The notes below the pieces were generated by a model that was given only the letters and a program-made list of their open reading frames with translations, did not search any database and had not been told where the DNA came from. Below are positions 51,645-60,563 of a stretch of 64,000 nt of DNA, piece by piece; the stretch's first letter is position 1, and the number at the start of each line of letters is the position of its first letter. Origin of the DNA: Amycolatopsis sp. WQ 127309. Its GTDB lineage: Bacteria > Actinomycetota > Actinomycetes > Mycobacteriales > Pseudonocardiaceae. The position numbers and the translations under genes were made by a program. The stretch lies in assembly GCF_023023025.1 (NCBI RefSeq), contig NZ_CP095481.1, forward strand, positions 434,001 to 498,000. The letters are read 5' to 3'.

Positions 51645-52050
51645 TCAGGCGCACGCCCTCCCGTCGACCGTGAAAGCCGACGAATCCGGATTGGTCCCCG
51701 TGCAACTGCCGTTGAACCCGATCGCGACCGACTGCCCCGGCTCCACCGAGCCGTTCCACGGCATGGCCGCGGCGGTCACGTCGGCGCCGGACTGCGCCCA
51801 CGTCGCCGACCGCCCCTGCGTCACCTTCTGGTTGCCCGGGAAGGTGCAGCCCAGCTTCCAGCTCGTCCACGCCGTCGTGCCGGTGAACTGCGCGGCAGGT
51901 GAGTCCGGGCTCGCCAGGCCCGCGCCGTTGCGCGCTACCACGACCACACGTCGTAGCTCTTGACGCCGCCGTCCGGGTCAGTGTGGCGCCGCCGCTCGAC
52001 ACCGCGGACACGACGGGGGTGCCGGGCGCGGCGGGTGCGGTCGTGTCCAC
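51645..52050 (-). pseudogene. FN3-CBM2 tail of a secreted polysaccharide hydrolase
   Basis: On the minus strand an FN3 start (TTAPAAPGTPVVSAVSSGGA) is followed by a frame change. Then come the last FN3 strand (ARNGAGLASPDSPAAQF) and the C-terminal part of a family-2 cellulose-binding module: WKLGCTFPGNQKVTQG, MPWNGSVEPGQSVAIGFNGS, ending DSSAFTVDGRACA. The catalytic domain and signal peptide are absent upstream, where the ABC permease ends at 52088. Confidence 0.75.
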
Positions 52051-52087
52051 AGTGGACGACGACTTCCCGGCGGTCCAGCCGGCCGGC

Positions 52088-54379
52088 TCATTCCGAGCGC
52101 AGCGTGTCCAACCTGGTCGCTTGCCGCAGCAGCGGCATCGTCAACCCGGTCACCAGCAGCACCGCCGCCACCGTCGTGCCCGCCAGCGCGAGCAGCACCG
52201 GGACGTCGACGATCATCGGCCGGTCCGCCAGCGACAGGATCGGCGCGGTCAGCCCCAGCCCCGCCGCGATCGCCAGCACCACGCCGACCACCACCGGAAC
52301 CGCGGTCTGCCACAGCGCTCCGCGGGCCAGCACGCCGATCGGCACGCCGGCCGCGGACAACGCCGCGAGCGGGCGCCGCCGTTCGCTGATCTGCTCGATC
52401 GACAGCATCAGCAGGCTCATCGCGGCCACCGCGAGCACGAACAGTGCCGCCGTGATCAGCACCGAGCGGAAGTTCTCCACCATCTGCTGGTCGCGGGCGT
52501 GGAAGTCGTCGAGGTAGCTGCTCTTGCTGACCGTGGCGTTCCACGCGAGCGCGTTGACCGCCCTCGCGACGTTGTCCGTCAGCGCCTGCGGGTCGCCGGT
52601 GCCCGACACGTACAGCGCGACCGACGAGGCCGGCACCGTGAGCCCGCCGAGCGCACCCGGTGTGACGAACAACGTCCCCTCCGCCGCCGTCGCCGTGGTG
52701 GCCGACGGCACGACCTTGACGCCGCCCGGGACCGTCCACTCCGGACCGTCGACCTCGCTGTCGTGCAGGAAGCTCCGCAGCCGCACCGTTCCCGCCGGGG
52801 CGGTACCGCCCCGCGACGGCACGACGTAGAACACGTCGCCGTCGGCGCAGCCGCCGATGTCGGCTTCCACCTTGAGCGCGACGCAATCACCGACCATGCC
52901 GTAGGTCGACTCCCGCCCGGACTGGAGCATGATGTTCGTGGCCGGGTGCGTCCCGGTCACCCCGGCCGCCGACGCCGCCCGCTCGGCGGCCTCGGCCTGG
53001 TGCGCGGTGGTGGTCTGCACCCGCACCGGGGCCGCGGCCACGCTGTCCGGTGAGACCTGCTGCTCGACGCCGCCGGTCAGGGACGTGAGCACGCCCTGGA
53101 CCAGGATCGTGCCGGCCAGCACGACGACCAGGCCGGACACGACGCGGCTGGCGGTGCCGCTGTCCAGCTGCAGCCGCCGGATCGCGAGCTGCCACGACGG
53201 CGGACCGCCGTGCAGCCGCTCCACCAGCCGCTCGACCAGCCACGGCAGCAGGGCCGCGACGCCCACCAGCAGGAACACGCTCCCCGCCGCGAGTGCCATC
53301 CCGGCGGTCGTGTCGCTTGTCCCGCGTCCGAGAGCCAGGCTCGTGGCCAGGAGCAGCACACCCGTCGCGGTGAGCGCCCAGCGCCACCACATCCGCCGGC
53401 GCATCGGCTTGCCCTGGCGGACCACGCCGAGGGGTTCCACGATCGTGCGGCGCAGCCCGAACATCGCCGAGCCGACCGCGAGGCCGGGCACCAGCAGCAC
53501 GATCACCACGACCAGCGGCCAGTCCGGGACGAAGTCCTCCGGGAAGATCCGCAGGCCGAACGGCAGGATGTCCGCGACGAACGTGCGCAGCACGGCGAAG
53601 AACCCGATGCCGGCCACGAGCCCGATCACCGCCCCGACCAGTGACTCCGCCGCCGCGACCCGCTTGACCTGCCGCGAGTCGAGGCCGATCAGCCGCAGCG
53701 CGGCGAGCCGGCGTTCCCGCTGCGCCGCACCCATCCGCGACGCGGTGGTCACGAAGATCAGCAACGGCAGCAGCAGCACCGCCGCGATCGGCAGGATGAT
53801 GGCCAGCATGGCCGCCGACAGCCCGAGCCCGGTGTAGGGCTTGCCGAACGCGTAGACCTTGTTGCCCCTGGCGCCTTCGGCCTCGATCTGCGCGGCCGGC
53901 ACCCCGTAGAACGCGGCGAGATCACCCGCGCCGGAAACGCCGTCCCGCGAGATCTGGCCGGCCACCCGCCCCGGCAGCTGCGCCTTCAGCGAACCGCCGC
54001 CCGGTGCGGCCAGCTTCGCGGCGAGCTCCGGCGACACGGCGAGCTCGCCCGGCGCGGGCAGCCGGGTGAGTCCCGGCGGCACCGGCGAGCCGGGCCCGGT
54101 CGCCGCGACCGCGGTGACCTTCACGAAGTCGTCGCCGACCGACGGGTACCAGTTGTAGGTCAGCAGCGGGGCGACGCCCGCACGCGGCTCGGTGACCTGG
54201 GTGATCGCCGCCTTGCGTTCCGCCTGCGCGCCGGTCAGGTGCTGGACCGCCGCCGCGGGCAGCAGCACGGCGACCGCGAGCGCGATCCCGAAGGCGGTCA
54301 TCGCGAGGCGCAGCAGCGCCGCGCCGGACATCCGGCCGCCCCCGACGGCCAGCCGGAGCCCCAGCGCCAGATCCCGCAT
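52088..54379 (-). CDS. FtsX-family ABC transporter permease
   Basis: A 763-residue permease with the ten-helix plan of large FtsX/MacB proteins. TM1 is near residues 22-44 (LRLAMTAFGIALAVAVLLPA). An extracytoplasmic loop follows to ~230. Three helices carry the FtsX signature (VLLPLLIFVTTASRMGAAQR, RLIGLDSRQVKRVAAAESLV). A middle helix pair is followed by a second extracytoplasmic domain and a second FtsX set (ALSAAGVPIGVLARGALWQT). The ATG overlaps the ATPase stop (ATGA). It likely exports or expels a hydrophobic compound or peptide and is controlled by the PadR gene upstream. The substrate is unknown. Confidence 0.9.
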   Translation of the reverse strand: MRDLALGLRLAVGGGRMSGAALLRLAMTAFGIALAVAVLLPAAAVQHLTGAQAERKAAITQVTEPRAGVAPLLTYNWYPSVGDDFVKVTAVAATGPGSPVPPGLTRLPAPGELAVSPELAAKLAAPGGGSLKAQLPGRVAGQISRDGVSGAGDLAAFYGVPAAQIEAEGARGNKVYAFGKPYTGLGLSAAMLAIILPIAAVLLLPLLIFVTTASRMGAAQRERRLAALRLIGLDSRQVKRVAAAESLVGAVIGLVAGIGFFAVLRTFVADILPFGLRIFPEDFVPDWPLVVVIVLLVPGLAVGSAMFGLRRTIVEPLGVVRQGKPMRRRMWWRWALTATGVLLLATSLALGRGTSDTTAGMALAAGSVFLLVGVAALLPWLVERLVERLHGGPPSWQLAIRRLQLDSGTASRVVSGLVVVLAGTILVQGVLTSLTGGVEQQVSPDSVAAAPVRVQTTTAHQAEAAERAASAAGVTGTHPATNIMLQSGRESTYGMVGDCVALKVEADIGGCADGDVFYVVPSRGGTAPAGTVRLRSFLHDSEVDGPEWTVPGGVKVVPSATTATAAEGTLFVTPGALGGLTVPASSVALYVSGTGDPQALTDNVARAVNALAWNATVSKSSYLDDFHARDQQMVENFRSVLITAALFVLAVAAMSLLMLSIEQISERRRPLAALSAAGVPIGVLARGALWQTAVPVVVGVVLAIAAGLGLTAPILSLADRPMIVDVPVLLALAGTTVAAVLLVTGLTMPLLRQATRLDTLRSE

Positions 54380-55068
54380 CACGCGACCAGCTCCCGGTCG
54401 ACCGTCTGCCCGTCGCGCACCACGACCTCCCGGTCCGAATAGGCCGCGACCCGCGGCTCGTGGGTCACCAGCACCACCGCGGCGTGCGTTTCCCGCGCCG
54501 CGGTGGTGAGCATCTGCATGACCTTCTCGCCGTTGAGCGAGTCGAGCGCGCCGGTCGGCTCGTCCGCGAAGACCACCTTCGGCTCGGTCACCAGTGCCCG
54601 CGCCACCGCGACCCGCTGTGCCTGCCCGCCGGAGACGTCGCCGGGACGGCGCTTCGCCAGTCCGTCGACCTCCAGCCGGGCGAGCCATTCGGCCGCCTTG
54701 GTCTCGGCCGGCTTCCGCTTGACGCCGGTGAGCCGCAGCGGGAGCGCGACGTTCTCCAGGCAGGACAGCTCGGGCACGAGCTGGCCGAACTGGAACACGA
54801 AGCCGAACTCGGTGCGCCGCAGCGCACTCCGTTCCTTGTCGTCCATCGCGACGAGGTCGGCGCCGCCGTAGCGGATGGTGCCCGAGTCCGGCCGGACGAT
54901 GCCGGCGAGGCAGTGCAGCAGCGTCGACTTGCCGGAGCCGGACGGGCCCATGATCGCGAGCACCTCCCCCGTCGAGACGGACAGGGCCGCCCCGTCGAGC
55001 GCTTGTGTGCGGCCGAACGACTTGTGCAGTCCGTTGCCGACGAGCAACGGCGTTCCGGGCGTGGTCAT
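54379..55068 (-). CDS. ABC transporter ATP-binding protein (LolD/MacB type)
   Basis: A 229-residue ATPase. Walker A is GPSGSGKSTLLHCLAG (~43-58), Q-loop FVFQFGQLVPELSC, signature SGGQAQRVAVARAL, Walker B VVFADEPTGALDS, and H-loop VTHEP. The ATG start at 55068 overlaps the PadR stop (ATGA), and its own stop overlaps the permease start (ATGA). PadR, ATPase and permease therefore form one coupled operon, the standard arrangement for self-regulated export pumps. Confidence 0.94.
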   Translation of the reverse strand: MTTPGTPLLVGNGLHKSFGRTQALDGAALSVSTGEVLAIMGPSGSGKSTLLHCLAGIVRPDSGTIRYGGADLVAMDDKERSALRRTEFGFVFQFGQLVPELSCLENVALPLRLTGVKRKPAETKAAEWLARLEVDGLAKRRPGDVSGGQAQRVAVARALVTEPKVVFADEPTGALDSLNGEKVMQMLTTAARETHAAVVLVTHEPRVAAYSDREVVVRDGQTVDRELVA

Positions 55069-55589
55069 CAGCGCACCGCCTTCCCGAGTTCGCCGAGGCG
55101 CGCGGCGGTCAGCTCCAGCCACCGCAGGTCCGCCTCGAGGTGGAAGAGCGCGTGGTCGCAGATCAGCTGATCGGCGAGGTCGCCCGCGTTCTTGCGTTTG
55201 GTCAGCGAACGCATCACGTTCAGGTGCTCGCCGCGCTGGACGTCGAGCACGTCGGCGGCGCTGCGCCCGGACAGCAGCGCGAGCACCACCTTCGTGTAGA
55301 GCGTGTTCTGCAGATACGGCTGCGGATTCTCCGGAGTGTGCAACCACGTCTCGACGTCGGTGACCCCGGCGTCGGTGATCGTGTAGCGCTTCCGCTCCGG
55401 CCCCTCGCCGCTCTCGACGCCCGCCACCTCGACCATGCCGTTGCGCAGCAATCGCGACAACGTCGAATAGACCTGGCCGTAAGCAAGCGGGCGGTCCTGC
55501 CCGAACTGCTCGTCGTACGTCCGCTTGAGGTCGTAGCCGTGCCGCGGGCCCGATTCGAGCAACGCGAGCAAGGTGTGCGAAACCGACAT
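55068..55589 (-). CDS. PadR-family repressor
   Basis: A 173-residue PadR-like winged-helix protein. The N-terminal DNA-binding domain is MSVSHTLLALLESGPRHGYD, then QVYSTLSRLLRNGMVEV, then RKRYTITDAGVTDVETWL. The C-terminal half is the dimerising helical (Vir_act_alpha_C) region. ATG 55589 follows AGGGGTAGG. It is the first gene of the ABC operon. The promoter region holds two GCGTATACAC boxes, consistent with autorepression relieved by a drug or metabolite ligand. Confidence 0.93.
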   Translation of the reverse strand: MSVSHTLLALLESGPRHGYDLKRTYDEQFGQDRPLAYGQVYSTLSRLLRNGMVEVAGVESGEGPERKRYTITDAGVTDVETWLHTPENPQPYLQNTLYTKVVLALLSGRSAADVLDVQRGEHLNVMRSLTKRKNAGDLADQLICDHALFHLEADLRWLELTAARLGELGKAVR

Positions 55590-55629
55590 TTCCTACCCCT
55601 CCCTACCCGGATGTCCCGAGCAGGGATCA

Positions 55630-55663
55630 CTATACCTGATGCGTATACACGCGGCGTATACAC
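55630..55663 (-). promoter_or_regulatory. Double GTATAC operator of the PadR operon
   Basis: GCGTATACAC occurs at 55641-55650 and again at 55654-55663 (13-bp period), each containing the palindrome GTATAC. A related CTATACC lies at 55630. It is 40-75 bases upstream of the PadR start, within the AT-richest stretch of this intergenic region, where the promoter should be. Confidence 0.7.
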
Positions 55664-55688
55664 TCGCAGAGTAGGCAGTACCAGCAGG

Positions 55689-58600
55689 TCACGGCACTTC
55701 TTCACGCACAAGCCGCTGCGCCGCACGTCCGATGGCGGTTTCGACCGCGCCCACCCGGTCGGCCAGCAGGCCCACCGCGCCGACCGCGCGGCTCATCGGG
55801 TCCTCGTCGTCGCCGCCCAGTGCCTGCGCCCGCAGGTACGCGGCCTTGACGTCGGCCCACCGGCGGGCCTGCTCCTCGGACAGGCGCCCCCTCAGCTCGG
55901 CCAGCTTGAGCAAGTTGGCTTCGGCGCCCGAAGTCAGCGTCTGCGCCTCGCCCGCGTAGTGGTCGTCGATCAGGGCCTCGAGTTCCGCGTCGTTCATCGC
56001 CGGCACGATCCGCTCGGCCAGCTTGTTCATGTTCCGGTACGAACCCTGCAGCTGGAACGGCGGTTCGGTGCGGGACGCGTCCGCCTGCGCCGCTGAGGCG
56101 ATGTAGGCCCGGTTGTTCGCCAGCACGGTCCGCTGCACCCGCAGGAGTTTCCGCAGCACCGCGAGGATCTGCTCCAGCTCCGTCGCCGAATACGCCTGGG
56201 AAAGCTGGTCGGCGCGCACCGAACCGTCACCGCGCGCCATCCGCACCAGGACGTCCACATCGGACTGTTCGCGGGACACCAAAGGCGCCAGCACGGCGTT
56301 CGACGTCAGCGAGTTCTCGACGTAGCTCAGCGCGAAGAGGTCTTCCTTCCCGGACAGCACGTCGCCGAGGTTCCACACGTCCGCGCGGTTGGCGAGCATG
56401 TCGGGGATGCGGAACCGCTTGCCCTGCTCGGTGTACGGGTTCCCGGCCATGCACACCGCGAACCGCTTGCCGCGCAGGTCGTAGGTCCGCGTGCGGCCCT
56501 CCCACACGCCTTCCATCCGTCGCTGCGCGTCGCACAGGGAGATGAACTTCTGCAGCAGCTCCGGCGACGTGTGCTGGATGTCGTCGAGGTACAGCAGCAC
56601 GTTGTTGCCCTGCTCCAGCGCGAACGAGATCTTCTCGACCTCCTGCCGCGCGGTCGCGTCGGGCGCGTCTGCCGGGTCGACGGAGGTGACGTCGTGGCCG
56701 AGCGCCGGCCCGTTGACCTTCACGAACACCAGCCCGAGCCGGCTGGCCACGTACTCCATGAGCGTCGTCTTGCCGTACCCCGGCGGCGAAATCAGCAGGA
56801 GCAGGCCGGACTGGTCGGTGCGCCTGGCGTCCCCGGTCGCACCGAGCTGCTTGGCCAGGTTGTCGCCGATCAGCGGGAGGTAGACCTCGTCCAGCAGCCG
56901 GTTGCGCACGAAGGCGCTCATCACCTTCGGCTTGTACTCGTCCAGCCGGAGCCGGTCGCGTTCGGCCGCGACGAGCTCGTTGCGCAGCCGCTGGTAGGCG
57001 CGGAACCCCGGCACGCGATCACGCCGGAACCGGTGCGTCCTGGCCAGCACCTCGTCCAGCCGCAGCGTCACCGACCGCCCGGTGATCCGCGGGTGCGAGC
57101 CGAGCAGACCGTCCACAGTGGCCGTCAGCGTCGCCGACGAGTCGTACCGCGGGAGGTCGCACAGCTCGATCGCGACGGCCTCCGGCAGCTCGTCGGCCGG
57201 CAGCCCGGCGGAGTCCACAAAGGATCGCAGCCAGGCGTCGGCCAGCTGGTACCGGTCCGCCAGGGCGTCGAGGGAACGCAGGTCTTCGGCGAAGCTCCGC
57301 CGGTCGAGCCGGAACTTGTCCAGCACCGTGCGCGCGCCGCTGTCGGTGACGAACCCGGGCTGGGCGACGGCGAGTTCTTCGACCAGGTACTCCCCGGCGA
57401 ACTCGGTCTCGATCGCCAGGCCCGCACCGTCGAGGAAAGCCGTCATCGCGTCCGTGAGTTCCCGCGCCAGCGCGTCGATCGCCGTGGTGTGACCGAACGC
57501 CTCCCGCACCCGCCCCAGCGACGCGGCCCGCGTCGTCCACGCGGCCTTGGCCCGTTCGTCGGCGCCGAAGGCCCAGAACAGCTGAGCCGCCGCACGGGCC
57601 GCGGGCGGGTAGCGCAACAGACCGGCCGCGGACCGCAGGCGCAGCAAGGCCGCGAGGATCGCGGCCGCGTCGTGGTCGTGCACCCCGCGCGCGTAACCCT
57701 CGTCGTAACGCTCCCCGGCCACGCTCCGCACGACGTCGAGCAGGTCGGCTTCGACCAGCTCGGCCACGGGCCGTTCGGCGAGGATCGACGTCGCGAGGTA
57801 CTCGGCCCGGTACACCTCCGGCGACTCCGAGACCAGCAGCTGGTCCCAGTACGGCCGCGTCGCCTCGAACGCCTCGTCGCGCACCGGCGCCCGGTAGTCG
57901 GTGCCGGTGATCGCGAACTTCATCGAGCTCTCGTGTGGCACCAGCGTCAGGTCGATGTCCTGCGTGTTGACGGCGAAGGTGCTGCGTCCGAGGCGGATCG
58001 TCTCGCCGCCCTCGCCGTAGAGGTCCAGCCGGTCGCGCAGGCTCCGGCCGGCCTCCTGGCGGGCGGCCTTCACCCGGCCTTCGAGCTCCTCGGCGCGGAC
58101 CTGGTCACCGAGCGCACGCAGGTCCTCGACGACGCCGCGCAGCTTCGAGACCATCGGATCGGCCGCGAAGTAGGTGTTGATCTCGTCGGCCGAGCCGAGC
58201 GAACCGGCCCGGCGGGTCACGCTGCCGAGGATCCGGCCCGCCGAATCGACGAGCCGGTCCGCCCGCCGCGCCCGCTCGTCGAGCAGCGCCTGCTTGCGCG
58301 AGGAGAACGCCTCGTAGACGTCGGTGCGCTTCTCCCCGAGCGACGTCAGGAAGTCGTCGAACTCCCCGAACCGCGATTCGAGGTTCTCCAGCTGCAGCAA
58401 CAGCCTGCCCAGCTGCTCGTCGCAGCGCTCCGGGGTGTCCGCGACCGCGAGCCCGCCCGTGATGGCCTGCGCGAGCAACGCGAACTCGGCGGCGAACTCC
58501 GCCCGGCCCTCGGTGTCCAGGAGTTCCCGGCGCCGCGCGTCCAAGGTGGCCCTGGCGCGGTTGACGGCGCCGATCACCTCGCCGACGCGCTCCAGGATCT

Positions 58601-60563
58601 TCGTGCGGACGACGGCATCGGCGATGTCGAGCCCGCCGACGACGTCGGTGAGCACCTCCAGGCCGGCCGACTGCTCGTCGAGCCGCTCGGCGACCGGGCC
58701 GGCCTCGGCGACCGTCGCGATCGCGGCCGCCCCGGCGACCAGCGCGTCCACCTCGGCGTGGTAGCCGGTGAACGCCTCCTCGCCCTGCAGGAACCGCACG
58801 GCGCGGTGCGCGGCCTCGGAAAACTCCGTGTCCAGCTCGCCGATCAGCGTGTCGACGCGCGCGGTGTCGGCGTAGCGCAGCTCCCGCACGGTGACGAGGC
58901 GCCCCCGCGCCCGGTGCATTTCGGCGAGGCGGCGCACCCACGCGTCCGCTGTGTTCAGGGCCTCGCCGCGGACCCGCCGCACGAGGGACGCGGTGCCGGC
59001 CGCCACCGTGTCGACGGCCTCGGCCGCCTGCGCGGTGAGCGAAGTGACCGTCTCGAACTCGTCCAGCACCTGCTCGGCGGTGACCCGGACGTCGGACAGC
59101 GGCGAGCGCAGATCACCCAGCTCGGACTCGCCGAGCCAGTGGTAGTGGTCGAAGAGCCGCGCGCACGCGGCGATCAGCGCCTCGAACACCGCCGCCGACG
59201 GCGCCATGTCCGCGATCATCGTCGTGATCGAGAGGCAGTCCGAGATCCCGCGGACGAGATCGGCGTTCCCGACGCGCTCCAGCGGCCCGGTCCCGGCGGG
59301 CTGTGACGCGGCGTAGGTGTCCGACTGGAACGGCGTGCGCCACACCTGCATCGGGTGCACCCGGCTCGGTTCGCCGGACAGCGCGCGGAACAGGATCATC
59401 GTGCCGTCGTCGAACAGCGAATACCCGTGGCACGGGATCGGGTTGGCGACCTCCTTGCGGATCACGTTGTAGGGCAGCAGGAGCGAGCGCCCCTCGGCCC
59501 GCGCGTGGAAGACGTACAGCACGTCCTCGCCGTTGGGCGAGCGGATCACGCGCTCGAACTCGAGACCGTCCACCGTGGTGTCGAACGTCTTGCTCACGCC
59601 GGTGTCGAGGTAGTAGCCGCCGGGGAAGATGATGCCGTGGTCCTCGGGGAGCCGCTGGCACGCCTGCCCGATGCCGTCGAGCCGCACGACGTCCTGGGTG
59701 CGTGTGTTGAAGACCAGGTAGCGGTAGGTGGTTTCCTTGTACGGCAGCATGCGCAGCAGGATCAGCGGGCCGATCCGGGCGTAGGAGACCTCGGCGTCGG
59801 CGAGGCTCTGCAACGGCTCGTCGACCGGCTCGGCGTAGACGCCGGCGCCGGTCTCGGTGTTGTTCTCGACCTTGACCGTCAGGTTGCCGCCGACGGTCTC
59901 GACGAACACCTCGTCCTCGATCGAGATGTGCGGGTGCCGGCCGAGGACGTGGTTCTCGCGCGTGGTTTCGACCCACTCGAAATCGTGCGACGGCGGGAAG
60001 ACGTGGTCGCGCTCACCGCGGTTGTCCAGGTAGGACACCGCGCCGTCGGGCGCGACGCCCCACCGCAGCACCCGGATGTCCTCGGTGCGCGGGCCGATCT
60101 GGAACACCGCGAGCAGCTTCCCGTCCAGCCGGCGCAGCTGCAGCAGCTTCGCCTGGCGGTAGTACCGGTACAGCTCGCCGAAGTCCCGCCCGAACTGCTC
60201 GTCCCGCAGCACCTCGGGCAGGTCCTGCGCGCTCACGTCGTCGAACCGGAACGCGTTTTCGTCGTGGCTGAAGCGCTGCAGCGAGAAGACGTCATCGACC
60301 GCCGTCTCGGGCTTGAGCCCGATGAAGACGTTGTAGCCGAACAACATCCGCCCGCCGACCGCGACGATGTCCCGGGGCACGCAGTTGTTCGCGGTGCGGA
60401 TGCGTTCGGTGCCGATCAGCGCGAGCTGCGCGCTGCCGAAGACCGCCAGCCGGCGCGCGTTGAGCTCGTCCGCGCGTTTGCCCAGCTCGGCCGCCTGGGC
60501 GGCCAGCCGGACGCGGAGCACGTCATACGTGCCCGCGTCCAGCTCCGTCTCGGCCGCCGTCAC
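55689..60563 (-). CDS. 1624-residue AAA+ ATPase, 'DNA repair ATPase' type, partner of flotillin
   Basis: It starts at GTG 60563 overlapping the flotillin stop (GTGA). Residues ~1-430 are beta-rich (ALIGTERIRTANNCVPRDIV, then AVGGRMLFGYNVFIGLKPET), resembling the conserved N-terminal region of proteins annotated as DNA repair ATPases. About 480-870 is helical coiled coil. About 880-1200 is mixed. An AAA+ module then follows with Walker A ISPPGYGKTTLMEYVAS (~1258) and Walker B NVLLYLDDIQHTSPEL (~1325). The C-terminus is helical. No nuclease or DNA-binding motif is evident, so 'DNA repair' is only a database-style label. The fixed NfeD-flotillin-ATPase order suggests it remodels or regulates a flotillin membrane assembly. 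Confidence 0.82.
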   Translation of the reverse strand: MTAAETELDAGTYDVLRVRLAAQAAELGKRADELNARRLAVFGSAQLALIGTERIRTANNCVPRDIVAVGGRMLFGYNVFIGLKPETAVDDVFSLQRFSHDENAFRFDDVSAQDLPEVLRDEQFGRDFGELYRYYRQAKLLQLRRLDGKLLAVFQIGPRTEDIRVLRWGVAPDGAVSYLDNRGERDHVFPPSHDFEWVETTRENHVLGRHPHISIEDEVFVETVGGNLTVKVENNTETGAGVYAEPVDEPLQSLADAEVSYARIGPLILLRMLPYKETTYRYLVFNTRTQDVVRLDGIGQACQRLPEDHGIIFPGGYYLDTGVSKTFDTTVDGLEFERVIRSPNGEDVLYVFHARAEGRSLLLPYNVIRKEVANPIPCHGYSLFDDGTMILFRALSGEPSRVHPMQVWRTPFQSDTYAASQPAGTGPLERVGNADLVRGISDCLSITTMIADMAPSAAVFEALIAACARLFDHYHWLGESELGDLRSPLSDVRVTAEQVLDEFETVTSLTAQAAEAVDTVAAGTASLVRRVRGEALNTADAWVRRLAEMHRARGRLVTVRELRYADTARVDTLIGELDTEFSEAAHRAVRFLQGEEAFTGYHAEVDALVAGAAAIATVAEAGPVAERLDEQSAGLEVLTDVVGGLDIADAVVRTKILERVGEVIGAVNRARATLDARRRELLDTEGRAEFAAEFALLAQAITGGLAVADTPERCDEQLGRLLLQLENLESRFGEFDDFLTSLGEKRTDVYEAFSSRKQALLDERARRADRLVDSAGRILGSVTRRAGSLGSADEINTYFAADPMVSKLRGVVEDLRALGDQVRAEELEGRVKAARQEAGRSLRDRLDLYGEGGETIRLGRSTFAVNTQDIDLTLVPHESSMKFAITGTDYRAPVRDEAFEATRPYWDQLLVSESPEVYRAEYLATSILAERPVAELVEADLLDVVRSVAGERYDEGYARGVHDHDAAAILAALLRLRSAAGLLRYPPAARAAAQLFWAFGADERAKAAWTTRAASLGRVREAFGHTTAIDALARELTDAMTAFLDGAGLAIETEFAGEYLVEELAVAQPGFVTDSGARTVLDKFRLDRRSFAEDLRSLDALADRYQLADAWLRSFVDSAGLPADELPEAVAIELCDLPRYDSSATLTATVDGLLGSHPRITGRSVTLRLDEVLARTHRFRRDRVPGFRAYQRLRNELVAAERDRLRLDEYKPKVMSAFVRNRLLDEVYLPLIGDNLAKQLGATGDARRTDQSGLLLLISPPGYGKTTLMEYVASRLGLVFVKVNGPALGHDVTSVDPADAPDATARQEVEKISFALEQGNNVLLYLDDIQHTSPELLQKFISLCDAQRRMEGVWEGRTRTYDLRGKRFAVCMAGNPYTEQGKRFRIPDMLANRADVWNLGDVLSGKEDLFALSYVENSLTSNAVLAPLVSREQSDVDVLVRMARGDGSVRADQLSQAYSATELEQILAVLRKLLRVQRTVLANNRAYIASAAQADASRTEPPFQLQGSYRNMNKLAERIVPAMNDAELEALIDDHYAGEAQTLTSGAEANLLKLAELRGRLSEEQARRWADVKAAYLRAQALGGDDEDPMSRAVGAVGLLADRVGAVETAIGRAAQRLVREEVP

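Noticed and set aside
56571..59306. 911-codon plus-strand frame opposite the AAA ATPase
   Set aside because: Shadow frame of a GC-rich coding region; no recognisable domain.
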